Made by a program: the position numbers and the translations under genes. From DAIQON01 sp036787835 (GTDB lineage: Bacteria; Patescibacteriota; Saccharimonadia; Saccharimonadales; UBA4665), in assembly GCA_036787835.1 (NCBI GenBank), contig DAIQON010000001.1, positions 62,001 through 126,000 on the forward strand: DNA of 64,000 bases, read 5' to 3'. The stretch's first letter is position 1. The number at the start of each line of letters is the position of its first letter. Under the pieces are notes generated by a model, which did not search any database, was not told the origin of the DNA, and saw only the letters and a list, made by a program, of their open reading frames with translations. This document shows, piece after piece, positions 31,591 through 40,072 of this stretch.

Positions 31591-34130
31591 TACTTCGTAA
31601 TCCCCGACATATTAGCGTTAATCTCTTCTTGGGTGTCTTTAGGAAGCAAGTCTAACAGACTTCTTACGCAACGCTTCAGTTCCTCAACATCACCATCATT
31701 TACTGCTTTGTCAGCTTTTTCAATAAAGTAATCTGCGTCTGTTTTATTAGCTAGTTCGTTTCGTTTCTCCTTGATTTGATTTAGCATATAAACCCAAGCG
31801 GCAGGGTTTTGGAAGACAGAACGCATAGTGACTTGCTCAATCTGCTCATTAACCCTAAGCAGCATTGTTTTATCTTTTTCTCTTACTGCCTTTTCGCCAT
31901 CTTTTTCTAATTCACTTACCTCGGACAAGCCTTGCTGTTTTTCAGCAGAGTCATCAAGCTCACTGAGTACTTCACGAGCATTTTCAATCTTTGCACGGAA
32001 CTCGTCAGTTAGTTGAGGTAATTCTTTGGAAGATTCTAATTTATCAAAGTTGGTTTTAAGCTCACGCATATCACGCTCTGCTTTGCTTTTATCGTCGTTG
32101 TCCAGGTTAGCATTTTTGATATTTGTTCCAAGGTCATCAATAGTGTTTTCAAGTTGCGAGTATTCTTCTTCAGACACATTGTTTTTTATTGTCTTGAGCC
32201 GCTCCTTTTGTACAGCTAGGTCTTTCTCAAGCTCTGCGACATTTACATCTTGCTTATATGTATCAGCACGAGCGTTTAATGTCAGCTCAACACTTGGGAT
32301 ATAAGCTTCAACCACCACACTTCTTGATTCATCAACAGTAATAGTAATGTCCACTTCTGTTCCTGCTGGTAAGTCGTAAGGTAGCTTTTTGCCATCAATT
32401 TGAAGTGTAGTGATAACTTCATTGTTTGATGGATTCGCTGATTCACCCTCGTAAACTTTTATGGGTAAGTTGTTTTCCTTACCCTTTTCAAGTTTCTTAA
32501 CGGTCTTGTAAGTATTGGCTTTCTTCAATGGTGGTATGCTGTTCTTTTCAAAGTATGGATCACAGACTTCCGTCATTTGGAAGCCACTATCAAAACCTTT
32601 ACTGGCGTAAATAACCCCGATGTCGTGTGGAATCGGCGCACCGCCTACAGTCATTCCGTGTGTAATAGAAAAACTGTCTGGGAACATTGGCAAAGTATTA
32701 CCTGCGTCATCAAACAGATAGAGCCAAAAGGCATTTGTCTTACCTTTTTCTATTGCAACGGTATCAAAGAACTTACCGTTTCTAAGTTTGATTTTTGAGC
32801 TTGTATAGAAGCCACTATCTGATTGGATTTGAATATAGTAATCGCCCCCTTCGTCACGAAGCTCTTCAACAATGCCCGTAACGGTCTGGTCGTCATCTGA
32901 TGTCATTGAATCGTAATGTAGCGTTACGTTCTTTTCCTCTGACACAGATTCCCTACCCTCAAGCAGAATGTCGGTAGGTATTCTCTGACTTAAACCAAAT
33001 ATCGCTGCTCCACAAGCAACGACAGTAAGCGGGTCAATTGAACCATCAACAGACAGCTTAAACTCATCTTGCAACGTCTCCCGAATGTACGGTATTTGAG
33101 TTGGACCACCGACAAGTACAATTTTCGTTACAGAAGACTGAGCAATACCCGAATCTTTTAGTGTGTTTTTAACCAATTCTACTGTTTTAGCTACACTTGG
33201 TTTGATTAAGTCTTCAAATTGCGAACGGTCTAGATTCACTGAAACATAAATATCTTCGCCGTTTTCGTCCTTGCCTATGTCTTCAACTTCAATCGTGCTT
33301 TTGTCGTATTGCGAAAGCTCAATCTTGGCTGATTCTGCAATAGCCTTAAGCCGTGCGAATATACTGCTGTATTTCTCTGAACTTCTATCAAAATCTGTCA
33401 GCTTAAACTTCTTTAGGATTTCGGGCTTAATGACTTCATCTACGATTTTGAGATCAAAGTCTTTACCACCAAGGAAGTTGTCACCACTATGACCAAGTAC
33501 GGTCAAGTTACTATCCTTTGAAGAAATAAGTGCTACATCAAAAGTTCCACCACCTAAGTCATAAACCAACCAGTTCTCGTCAGCAGCCTTTTCAAAACCG
33601 TATGCCATAGCTGCCGCAATCGGTTCTTGTAATAGCACTATGTACTTAAATCCAGCTAATAGTCCTGCCCTTTTGGTTGCTTCTGCTTGTAATGACGAAA
33701 AGTGTGCGGGAATTGTTATTACCGCCGCAACCGTTGATAAATCGCTATACTTTCGTGTAACGTCTTCTTTTAAACTCTTAAGGATTTCGGAAGATATTTC
33801 TTCTGGGCTTAGGTCTGTATTTAGGCGTTCAAAGTGAATTGTTTCAGACGTACCCATCAGTCGCTTTACTTCGGCTTTATTATTCTGAAACTCTTCTTCT
33901 GAAGAAGATTTATAAAGTCTGTCATAAGCCTTGATACCAACGACTTTGTTGCCCGATTTATCTATACCAAATACTGATGGCGTGTAGTCAGCACCAGCAG
34001 CATTCTTAACTATTTCTGTTTTGTTACCTACATTAACTGCAATAGCCGAGTTAGTCGTGCCAAGGTCAATGCCAACGTTAATAACGCCCTCATTCTTTTT
34101 CGATTTGGAATCATTATTTTTCAAGGACAA
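31590..34130 (-). CDS. Divergent Hsp70-family chaperone
   Basis: 846 aa, ~200 longer than DnaK. The nucleotide-binding domain is well preserved: G-I-D-L-G-T-T-N-S-A-I (~20-30), L-V-Y-D-L-G-G-G-T-F-D-V-A (~195) and I-V-L-V-G-G-P-T-Q-I-P (~335). The DnaK linker and substrate domain (D-V-x-P-L-S-L-G) are not present. Instead come an Asp/Glu-rich stretch, a beta-rich region (~395-560) and a long coiled-coil C-terminus (~590-846). No EEVD-type tail. The ATPase is probably active; the client-binding mode is unlike DnaK. Confidence 0.88.
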   Translation of the reverse strand: MSLKNNDSKSKKNEGVINVGIDLGTTNSAIAVNVGNKTEIVKNAAGADYTPSVFGIDKSGNKVVGIKAYDRLYKSSSEEEFQNNKAEVKRLMGTSETIHFERLNTDLSPEEISSEILKSLKEDVTRKYSDLSTVAAVITIPAHFSSLQAEATKRAGLLAGFKYIVLLQEPIAAAMAYGFEKAADENWLVYDLGGGTFDVALISSKDSNLTVLGHSGDNFLGGKDFDLKIVDEVIKPEILKKFKLTDFDRSSEKYSSIFARLKAIAESAKIELSQYDKSTIEVEDIGKDENGEDIYVSVNLDRSQFEDLIKPSVAKTVELVKNTLKDSGIAQSSVTKIVLVGGPTQIPYIRETLQDEFKLSVDGSIDPLTVVACGAAIFGLSQRIPTDILLEGRESVSEEKNVTLHYDSMTSDDDQTVTGIVEELRDEGGDYYIQIQSDSGFYTSSKIKLRNGKFFDTVAIEKGKTNAFWLYLFDDAGNTLPMFPDSFSITHGMTVGGAPIPHDIGVIYASKGFDSGFQMTEVCDPYFEKNSIPPLKKANTYKTVKKLEKGKENNLPIKVYEGESANPSNNEVITTLQIDGKKLPYDLPAGTEVDITITVDESRSVVVEAYIPSVELTLNARADTYKQDVNVAELEKDLAVQKERLKTIKNNVSEEEYSQLENTIDDLGTNIKNANLDNDDKSKAERDMRELKTNFDKLESSKELPQLTDEFRAKIENAREVLSELDDSAEKQQGLSEVSELEKDGEKAVREKDKTMLLRVNEQIEQVTMRSVFQNPAAWVYMLNQIKEKRNELANKTDADYFIEKADKAVNDGDVEELKRCVRSLLDLLPKDTQEEINANMSGITK

Positions 34131-34596
34131 CTACCTTTGCTTTCTTCACGACTTGCCCTTTATGCAGGACTGCTGGCTCGTGAGTTTCTTTAATTACACT
34201 CTCAGTAATGGACGGGTCTTTCTCAATGCTCAATATATCTAGATTTAAGCCCTCGTTATATTTCTGGTCTGTGTAATCAGTAAAGGTAATGTCGTTCTTA
34301 TCAAGGAATCTACGCAGCTTTGCGGTAGAGTTCTCGAATGCTTTGTTCTGGTCATCTGTTAGGCTTTCCGCAGCCTTAGCAAGTCGCTTCTCTACTCTCC
34401 ATACTTCAATAGCAAGTTCTACAAGGCTACTCGTAGATGGAGATAAATCTAAAAACTTCGGCTCAACAGTATTCTTGATGTTTTTATTTAGTTGTATAAA
34501 GTAGCTTCTAAGAAGTTTGAACCCCAGAACGATCCCAACTGTAAGGAGAAGTAGTATGAGTAAAATTATTACGTAGAGAATCGTTGTTGAATTCAT
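34114..34596 (-). CDS. Membrane-anchored coiled-coil protein, first gene of the Hsp70 operon
   Basis: 160 aa. An N-terminal TM helix (~7-29, I-I-L-L-I-L-L-L-L-T-V-G-I-V-L-G) is followed by a coiled-coil/helical domain (V-E-L-A-I-E-V-W-R-V-E-K-R-L-A-K-A) and a basic tail. It overlaps the Hsp70 start by 17 nt, so translation is coupled. Size and coiled coil recall a GrpE-type or docking subunit, but there is no GrpE signature. Unknown. Confidence 0.65.
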   Translation of the reverse strand: MNSTTILYVIILLILLLLTVGIVLGFKLLRSYFIQLNKNIKNTVEPKFLDLSPSTSSLVELAIEVWRVEKRLAKAAESLTDDQNKAFENSTAKLRRFLDKNDITFTDYTDQKYNEGLNLDILSIEKDPSITESVIKETHEPAVLHKGQVVKKAKVVVLEK

Positions 34597-34621
34597 AGTT
34601 ATTTTCTAATTAATTAATTAC

Positions 34622-34649
34622 ATCATACAACTAAACTACCCTCTGTTAA
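34622..34649 (-). promoter_or_regulatory. Candidate promoter of the Hsp70/AAA+ operon
   Basis: On the minus strand: TTAACA, 16-nt spacer, TATGAT, about 30 nt upstream of the first ATG. No heat-shock CIRCE-like repeat is visible. Confidence 0.5.
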
Positions 34650-34684
34650 ACAGCTAGTTAATTTTTGCAAATAATGTCTGGCTA

Positions 34685-35266
34685 TTATTGTAGATTTACT
34701 TTGACTCCGCTACTAAGCGAACTGTCATGTAATTCTGCCGTAACAGGCGTTTGGTCTTTCGGTATATCGTAGACCAGTACTCCCTCAACGCTATTGCCCG
34801 GATTGATTTGGGCTAGGAACACGTCGCTGTTGTTAGGGCTGTTATAGAGCGTAGCAGTAGTGTCAGGTGAGTATTGTTGACCAGAGGCATTTAGTAGTTT
34901 TTGGTCGCTTTCAGAAAAGTATTGCTGCTTATCACCAATGTTCTTAACGGACACCGTGGCTAGGCAGTATTGCCCCTGAGCTGTCTTATTCAGATATTGA
35001 CCACCTACTGAAGTCGTGCCACACGCTACACTCTTGACTACAAACTCAAACTTACCGTCACGAGCAGTTTCATTGAGCTTGGCTGTGGTCGCTACTTTAT
35101 CTTTAGATGTAGTGACCCCACTGCCATTACTGCTTGCCGTATTGGTCTTTGATTTATTACCGCCACCTGCTGCACTGGCGATTACTGCGATAGCAATAAT
35201 ACCAAGAATTACAGTTAGTATCTTGTGCCTCTTGAACCAGTTACCGTCTTTTTCCTTCTTAGACAT
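34685..35266 (-). CDS. DUF4352-like surface protein
   Basis: 193 aa from the ATG ending at 35266, chosen because AGGAG lies 8 nt upstream; a GTG three codons earlier falls inside that site. A basic N-terminus (K-R-H-K), a TM helix (~15-35), a Ser/Thr/Asn linker and an immunoglobulin-like beta domain with C-G-T-T ... Y-C-L-A-T-V-S-V-K-N-I-G-D, typical of DUF4352/telokin-like extracellular domains. It lies upstream of the Hsp70 operon on the same strand. Role unknown, probably envelope. Confidence 0.75.
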   Translation of the reverse strand: MSKKEKDGNWFKRHKILTVILGIIAIAVIASAAGGGNKSKTNTASSNGSGVTTSKDKVATTAKLNETARDGKFEFVVKSVACGTTSVGGQYLNKTAQGQYCLATVSVKNIGDKQQYFSESDQKLLNASGQQYSPDTTATLYNSPNNSDVFLAQINPGNSVEGVLVYDIPKDQTPVTAELHDSSLSSGVKVNLQ

Positions 35267-35333
35267 TGCAATCACTCCTTGCTTAATTTTCCCTGTAAAT
35301 GTAGCAGATTTACAACAGTTTTACAACAAAAGT

Positions 35334-35364
35334 TAAACAGTTGGTTTATGTTACTAACTGTTTA
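35334..35364. promoter_or_regulatory. Palindromic operator upstream of the XRE gene
   Basis: TAAACAGTT and AACTGTTTA are perfect 9-bp inverted arms, 13 nt apart, ending 19 nt before the XRE start. They are well placed for autoregulation and for control of the divergent DUF4352 gene. Confidence 0.6.
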
Positions 35365-35383
35365 TCTTTCTTACGCTTTATGT

Positions 35384-35602
35384 ATGAATGAAGAAAAGCT
35401 AATGAAAGCCTTTGGCAAGCGTGTTGCAGAAGTCCGAAAGAGCCGAGGCGTTACACAGCAACAACTGGCAGAAATGACAGGCATGAGTGTAGTGGCTATT
35501 GCCTACATTGAAACTGGCAAGCGTTGGGCTAGGATGGGAACACTAAGCAAAATTGCCAAGCACTTGAAAGTAAATATCGCTGATTTATTCAGTGGCATGT
35601 AA
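35384..35602 (+). CDS. XRE-family transcriptional regulator
   Basis: 72 aa from ATG 35384 (M-N-E-E-K-L-M-K-A-F-G); longer upstream frames cross the operator and are unlikely. It is a complete HTH_3 domain: V-R-K-S-R-G-V-T-Q-Q-Q-L-A-E-M-T-G-M-S-V-V-A-I-A-Y-I-E-T-G-K-R ... L-S-K-I-A-K-H-L-K-V. It is a Cro/C1-type repressor of mobile elements and probably binds the palindrome just upstream. It may mark the left side of the integrative element that ends at ychF. Confidence 0.88.
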   Translation: MNEEKLMKAFGKRVAEVRKSRGVTQQQLAEMTGMSVVAIAYIETGKRWARMGTLSKIAKHLKVNIADLFSGM

Positions 35603-35672
35603 CTTTCCCAACTTCCGTCAAGGAAACCGTCCTAGACCCCCCTCCGTACGTCCAGAGAGCAGCTAAAACCCG

Positions 35673-35695
35673 TTCATCTTTTGCTGCTCAAAGAT
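35673..35695. repeat. Short hairpin downstream of XRE gene
   Basis: The inverted repeat CATCTTT / AAAGATG with an ~8-nt loop lies in the 229-bp gap 35603-35831. No T-run follows it, so it is only a weak terminator candidate. Confidence 0.35.
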
Positions 35696-35698
35696 GAT

Positions 35699-35760
35699 GA
35701 GTAACGCTAAAGGAATTTTTCCGCCAGATTTCGACCTGTCAACGCCATTTTCCGTTACTC
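35699..35760. repeat. Long-spaced inverted repeat, possible recombination or origin site
   Basis: GAGTAACG (35699-35706) and CGTTACTC (35753-35760) are perfect arms 46 nt apart. A second pair, CCAACTTGAG / CTCTAGTTGG (35762-35771, 35796-35805), follows immediately. Two nested or adjacent dyads in a gene-free stretch suggest a binding site, an origin or an element end. Confidence 0.4.
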
Positions 35761-35831
35761 ACCAACTTGAGTGGGGCACTAATTATCGAACACCGCTCTA
35801 GTTGGAATCGTGTTCGGGGCTACTAGTTAAG

Positions 35832-36065
35832 TTAGTATGTTGTGCGAAAATTAAAGTTAACTTTGTTTTGCATGTCCTTTGCGGTAGCCATTTTATCTGC
35901 GAAGTATGGTTCAGTCTTCAAGTAGCAATAATACGTACTTCTACCAATCCTCGCATGCTTGCAGGCATCACTGACGCTGTAGTTGTGGGAAATTGAATCA
36001 GATAATTTATTTACTATTTTCATATTGAACTTTGGTGGCCGCCCGACAGCATTTTTGATTGCCAT
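35832..36065 (-). CDS. Small HTH protein, terminase-small-subunit-like
   Basis: 77 aa. An AT-hook-like V-G-R-P-P-K-F at 7-13 is followed by a helix-turn-helix (Y-S-V-S-D-A-C-K-H-A-R-I-G-R-S-T-Y-Y-C-Y-L), a pattern shared with phage terminase small subunits and transposase-type HTHs. The C-terminus (F-A-D-K-M-A-T-A-K-D) is helical. It is on the opposite strand to the replication module. DNA binding is likely; packaging is not implied because no large terminase is nearby. Confidence 0.65.
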   Translation of the reverse strand: MAIKNAVGRPPKFNMKIVNKLSDSISHNYSVSDACKHARIGRSTYYCYLKTEPYFADKMATAKDMQNKVNFNFRTTY

Positions 36066-36133
36066 GAATAACTCCTTTTTATTTGTGATAACCTCTACTT
36101 TAATTATACAGAGCTGACTTTACGGGATCGTTG

Positions 36134-36286
36134 CTAGTTGTCTTTGTTGATAGTCGGTAGAATCACAGTTATTAATTCGTCGGCCTGCTTTTGTTTGTCG
36201 GTTCTTGTCGGCACAACGTGCTTTTTACGTCCCCTAGAAAACACGAACAGGAGAGCTAGGAATGACAGGATTATCAGGAGTGCCAT
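36134..36286 (-). CDS. Small single-pass membrane protein
   Basis: 50 aa from the ATG ending at 36286: M-A-L-L-I-I-L-S-F-L-A-L-L-F-V-F-S-R-G-R-K-K, a TM helix with a positive stop-transfer, then a short polar tail. A longer frame exists but runs through the divergent promoter of the next gene, so I prefer the short form. Unknown function. Confidence 0.5.
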   Translation of the reverse strand: MALLIILSFLALLFVFSRGRKKHVVPTRTDKQKQADELITVILPTINKDN

Positions 36287-36324
36287 AGTGGCTTCTATCC
36301 TAGCACTCTTTATCACTAATAACC

Positions 36325-36330
36325 TATAAT
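36325..36330 (+). promoter_or_regulatory. -10 box of the 256-aa gene (leaderless start)
   Basis: TATAAT ends 9 nt before ATG 36340. A -35 is weak or absent. Confidence 0.5.
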
Positions 36331-36339
36331 AGTTACCAA

Positions 36340-37110
36340 ATGAGTAGCAATGTTGATAGTGCCAATGATTACGCCCTAGCAAAGCAAATCAACGATCGCG
36401 TGATTAACATCTTCACGCTGGTGGTTGATCACGCCAGCACACCTGACCTCACAGCCGTAAATCGTAGCTATGTGCTGTTGGTTAATGAACTGCAACAAAT
36501 CTATGCTCGTCAGCCAGAGCTGCAAAAGGTTGGCTATCCGATCTGCTGGCGAGTGCTAGACAATCTTGAGCAAATCCATGAGACCGCAGTGGAGTACACA
36601 CACTCAGGCAGCGATTATGGCGAGGATCATAATTCAGGCGTGAGCAGGCTTTGCATCATGGCTGACAAGGAAAATCCTGACTTAACTCCTCAGCTTCAGA
36701 TGCTGTTAGAAGAAGCTGACAGCAACATTGCTGAATTCAAGTCCGAACTAGATAAGATGTACGCTGCATTATCGTTTGAAGGCATTTCAATACCAGTAGT
36801 AAAGATCGGTGAAACAACCTACCACTTCACAACAATGCGTGAAGGTATGGCACTGAACATCATTGCCTTCTGTTTGAAGAATCACCCGAATCAAGAAATC
36901 GACATCAACGTGCTTCGAGCCGAGCTTATCGATGCGAAGATCAGCGTCAGTGGTATAAACAATCTTAAAGAAAACACTCGTAATTCGATCTTTGGGGAAA
37001 AGGACGTGTTGCACCCTTTTGTGTCAGCTACCCCTAAAGCTATAAAAGTCAGTCGAGTTACGTCTCTCACAGATCAACAAATCGAAGCTATCAAAACCAA
37101 TTCCAAGTAG
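36340..37110 (+). CDS. Unknown protein of the integrative element
   Basis: 256 aa, soluble. The N-terminal two thirds are helical and acidic. The last ~90 residues (Y-H-F-T-T-M-R-E-G-M-A-L-N-I-I-A-F-C-L ... I-D-I-N-V-L-R-A-E-L) have the length and pattern of a winged-helix or response-regulator-like C-terminal DNA-binding domain, which is inference. It is the first gene of the rightward module leading to primase, excisionase and recombinase. Confidence 0.65.
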   Translation: MSSNVDSANDYALAKQINDRVINIFTLVVDHASTPDLTAVNRSYVLLVNELQQIYARQPELQKVGYPICWRVLDNLEQIHETAVEYTHSGSDYGEDHNSGVSRLCIMADKENPDLTPQLQMLLEEADSNIAEFKSELDKMYAALSFEGISIPVVKIGETTYHFTTMREGMALNIIAFCLKNHPNQEIDINVLRAELIDAKISVSGINNLKENTRNSIFGEKDVLHPFVSATPKAIKVSRVTSLTDQQIEAIKTNSK

Positions 37111-37204
37111 TAATTTTCGGATTATCTCGGAATAACTTTCTTAAAATCATAACAATTCGGCACTGCCGTACAGCTTAAACATAAACAGATAAAGTAGAAA
37201 GTAA

Positions 37205-37223
37205 CATCGTTAGTAATACGATG
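37205..37223. repeat. Inverted repeat in the gap before the replication operon
   Basis: CATCGT-tagtaat-ACGATG, perfect 6-bp arms, ~80 bp upstream of the 69-aa gene. A possible operator. Confidence 0.4.
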
Positions 37224-37305
37224 ACTATCAAATATTAAGTAAATAATTCGATTCAGCCACCAGCTTAGTCGGCTTATTAAGAGCGTCATAAAAAAGGAGT
37301 GATCA

Positions 37306-37515
37306 ATGAGCATAGTAATAAGAAAAGAAAGTGAAGGCATCAGTAGCTTCGACACCGAAGACACCATTCTTGCTGCAACTCTTCTAACGAAGGGCTACAA
37401 GATGATTTGTAGTCACCCAAACAAAAGTGGGCGTCGCACTATCTACCATTTCGTTATCACTAGCAACATCGAAAAAACCGCTCAGGAATTTTACAAGGCT
37501 AAGGAAAACAAATGA
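37306..37515 (+). CDS. DUF5659-like small protein
   Basis: 69 aa with a strong Shine-Dalgarno (AAAGGAG). The pattern D-T-E-D-T-I-L-A-A-T-L-L-T-K-G-Y-K-M ... R-T-I-Y-H-F-V-I ... A-Q-E-F-Y resembles DUF5659, small proteins encoded beside replication and recombination genes of mobile elements. Its TGA overlaps the primase ATG (ATGA), so the two are coupled. Confidence 0.65.
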   Translation: MSIVIRKESEGISSFDTEDTILAATLLTKGYKMICSHPNKSGRRTIYHFVITSNIEKTAQEFYKAKENK

Positions 37516-39686
37516 AAACCGAACTCAACACTAATATTAAAGACATGCTTGCTGCTGGCAACATCGATTACCGTGAACGTGGCAAAGAACTTATAACCCA
37601 TTGCATATTTAATGACTGTGATGCTGATAGTCGTGGTAACGAAGCTCATCTGTATATCAACTCCGAAACAGGTCAATACTACTGCCACAAATGTGGCGAG
37701 AAAGGTGGCATTAAAAGCTTACGCACATCACTTGGGATTGTTTCAGCCGATCTTCCCCGTCAAGAGAAAAATCCTGCAACTAACACCACTAAGCTTGCAC
37801 TGAACTACCACGAGCAACTACCTCTCAACATTCGTGAGTGGTTAAAAAACCGCTTGTTACTTGACGAAGACATCGACGACTTCAAGCTTGGCTACGGCGT
37901 CTTCTTCGGAAAGAGTTGGATCACGATCCCCGTTCGTGACGCTACTGGAAACGTGCTTTTTATGAAACTACGCCAAGACCCATTCATACCTTCTGACGGT
38001 CCAAAGTACATGGGCACTGGTGGCGAAGCGGCAATATTCAATGTAGATGTGCTCAAAGATATGCCTGACCAGCTTGTTATTTGTGAGGGCGAATTCGATT
38101 GCCTAGTGCTTCGTGCGTTCGGTATTCCAGCAATTTCATCAACCGCTGGTGCACGCACATTCAAAGATGAATGGATTGATCAACTAACGTCAGTACGCCA
38201 TTTATACATCTGCTTCGATAACGATGAAGCTGGTGATCAAGGTGCTAATGAACTCATAGAGAAACTGTCTGAAGCACTACCCTCAACTTCTGTATTACAA
38301 ATTACTCTACCTGATGAAGTCGGTGAGCATGGTGACATCACTGATTATTTCAAATTACCAGACGCCGATCCTAGCGATTTATTCGAGAAGTATGCTGAAT
38401 TACGCTCCGGTCCAAAACCGATTGATGTCAGTACTTTTGAGGAAATAACAACTAAAGAACTTGCAGCGGTACTTGACCTAACGATCAAACACGACAACGA
38501 GAATAAGCTAGTTAGCTTCTTATGTATGCTTTCAGCGTTCACAGAAGACAGCCAGCTAAATGTTAGCTTTAATGCACCCTCCTCAACGGGTAAGACATAC
38601 ATTCCAATACAAGTTGCCCAATACTTCCCTGATGCAGATGTTCGTCAATTTGGCGGGGCGTCTCCAACAGCATTTTTCCATGATAACGCCAACTTTGACA
38701 AAGAACGTAACTGCTATGTTGTTGACCTCGAACGCAAGATTTTAGTGTTCCTAGAACAGCCACATACAAAGTTACAGGAAAATCTGCGTCCTATAATGTC
38801 TCACGATAAAAAAGAAATTTCATACAAAATAACAGATAAGAATCAAAAAGGTTCAAACCGTGCGAAGAATATCGTGATACGTGGTTTCCCTGCAACAATA
38901 TTTTGTTCAGCAGGCATGCGTCTTGATGAGCAAGAAGCCACTCGTGCAATCTTGTTAAGTCCTGAAACGAGTATCGAAAAAGTACAAGAGGGCGTGCATT
39001 TGGCAACGCTTCGTAGTGCGAATAAAGCCGAATTCTTAGCGAAAATCGAAGCTAGTCCAGAACGTCAACAACTAAAAGATCGTGTACTGGCGATTAAACA
39101 AGAGAATGTAGACGACGTAATAGTCCCTGACCCTGCAAGCATTGAGCGTCGTTTCTTAAGTCATGTTCAGTCTACTAAACCACGCCACCAGCGTGATGTG
39201 AGCCACCTTCTATCAATAATCAAGTGTATTACATTGCTTAATGTCTGGTTTCGTCGTGACGACAAAGGCAATATCGTCGCAACTCAGAAAGATGTAGATC
39301 AGGGATTTGAGGTTTGGCAAAAGATCAATAAAAGCCAAGAGCTAAATTTACCACCCTACACTTACGAGTTCTATAAGAAGTTCATTGTACCTATTTATAT
39401 CGCTAAGAATGAAGGACGCAACCTTGATTCAAAGTCGATTGAGAATGATCTGGGTGTGAGTCGTAAAGATATAATTCATCTCCATTACAAGCTTGAAAAC
39501 CGCCTAGTAAATGAGGACATTTTACGCCGTCAAATCTTACCAATGCTTGAGGCAGCAGGTTTGATTACACAAGAAAAAGACCCTTATGATAAGCGTAACA
39601 AACTTATCTTCCCTCAGCTTATTGAGCCAGAACAATATAGTGGTGAGCATGGTGGGTCTGCTAATGAGGATCAGCAGAAAGCTTAA
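37512..39686 (+). CDS. Primase/helicase-type replication protein (CHC2 zinc finger, TOPRIM, P-loop)
   Basis: 724 aa. The N-terminal zinc finger is C ... C ... H-L-Y ... Y-Y-C-H-K-C-G-E-K-G-G (~30-65). The TOPRIM domain has V-I-C-E-G-E-F-D-C-L and L-Y-I-C-F-D-N-D-E-A-G-D (~190-250). A helicase-like domain follows with Walker A A-P-S-S-T-G-K-T (~360) and a Walker-B-like I-L-V-F-L-E-Q-P-H. The C-terminus looks like a winged helix. It is the self-replication protein of the integrative element, comparable in layout to phage and satellite primase-helicases. Together with xis and recombinase it defines the element. Confidence 0.88.
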   Translation: MKTELNTNIKDMLAAGNIDYRERGKELITHCIFNDCDADSRGNEAHLYINSETGQYYCHKCGEKGGIKSLRTSLGIVSADLPRQEKNPATNTTKLALNYHEQLPLNIREWLKNRLLLDEDIDDFKLGYGVFFGKSWITIPVRDATGNVLFMKLRQDPFIPSDGPKYMGTGGEAAIFNVDVLKDMPDQLVICEGEFDCLVLRAFGIPAISSTAGARTFKDEWIDQLTSVRHLYICFDNDEAGDQGANELIEKLSEALPSTSVLQITLPDEVGEHGDITDYFKLPDADPSDLFEKYAELRSGPKPIDVSTFEEITTKELAAVLDLTIKHDNENKLVSFLCMLSAFTEDSQLNVSFNAPSSTGKTYIPIQVAQYFPDADVRQFGGASPTAFFHDNANFDKERNCYVVDLERKILVFLEQPHTKLQENLRPIMSHDKKEISYKITDKNQKGSNRAKNIVIRGFPATIFCSAGMRLDEQEATRAILLSPETSIEKVQEGVHLATLRSANKAEFLAKIEASPERQQLKDRVLAIKQENVDDVIVPDPASIERRFLSHVQSTKPRHQRDVSHLLSIIKCITLLNVWFRRDDKGNIVATQKDVDQGFEVWQKINKSQELNLPPYTYEFYKKFIVPIYIAKNEGRNLDSKSIENDLGVSRKDIIHLHYKLENRLVNEDILRRQILPMLEAAGLITQEKDPYDKRNKLIFPQLIEPEQYSGEHGGSANEDQQKA

Positions 39687-39689
39687 GTC

Positions 39690-39836
39690 ATGTCCCGAAA
39701 GCCTGTAGCACCACCTGAAATTCTGTACGAGTACGTCGATGACGGTGACACTCAGGCTGTTGATGATGTTTTCAACTATTTATTAGACCGTTACTTCCAA
39801 CAACTGGAAAAAGAATCTAAATTATCTAAGGAGTAA
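39690..39836 (+). CDS. Small acidic protein of the element
   Basis: 48 aa from ATG 39690, 3 nt after the primase stop. The sequence includes L-Y-E-Y-V-D-D-G-D-T-Q-A-V-D-D-V-F-N-Y-L-L-D-R-Y-F. It is highly acidic and probably helical. Position suggests co-expression with the primase. Unknown function. Confidence 0.6.
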   Translation: MSRKPVAPPEILYEYVDDGDTQAVDDVFNYLLDRYFQQLEKESKLSKE

Positions 39837-39839
39837 TCA

Positions 39840-39867
39840 TTGATATTTGCTTATAAAAGCTTATAAT
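39840..39867 (+). promoter_or_regulatory. Promoter of excisionase and recombinase
   Basis: TTGATA, 16-nt spacer, TATAAT. An apparent upstream ATG at 39866 lies inside the -10 box, which fixes the excisionase start at 39878. Confidence 0.75.
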
Positions 39868-39877
39868 GGGATATATT

Positions 39878-40072
39878 ATGGCAGACAAGACATACTACAC
39901 CGTACAAGAAGTAGCAGATTTGCTAAAACTACACTGGCAAAGCGTGCTTACTTATATAAAGAATGGCGAACTAGAAGCCCTAAAACTAGGTAAGGGTTAC
40001 CGCATCAGTCAGAAAGCACTAGACGGCTTTATAGCCCAACGTTCTACTAAAAAATCAAAGGAAACTAAATAA
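39878..40072 (+). CDS. xis: Excisionase-type HTH protein
   Basis: 64 aa from ATG 39878, 10 nt after TATAAT. HTH_17/MerR-like fold: Y-Y-T-V-Q-E-V-A-D-L-L-K-L-H-W-Q-S-V-L-T-Y-I-K-N-G-E-L-E-A-L-K-L-G-K-G-Y-R-I, with a basic tail. This is the standard excisionase pattern. It overlaps the recombinase start by one base, so the pair is produced together and likely sets the direction of recombination. The gene symbol denotes the role; sequence families of Xis are diverse. Confidence 0.85.
   Translation: MADKTYYTVQEVADLLKLHWQSVLTYIKNGELEALKLGKGYRISQKALDGFIAQRSTKKSKETK

Noticed and set aside
35745..35762. Minus-strand GTGAGTAACGG resembling a 16S rRNA segment
   Set aside because: Only ~11 bases match and no surrounding rRNA sequence is present; chance.
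35799..35825. Frame reading G-I-V-F-G as a displaced ychF start (attL)
   Set aside because: The left att of an integration at ychF would not keep ychF codons beyond the crossover, and the match is only about five residues.
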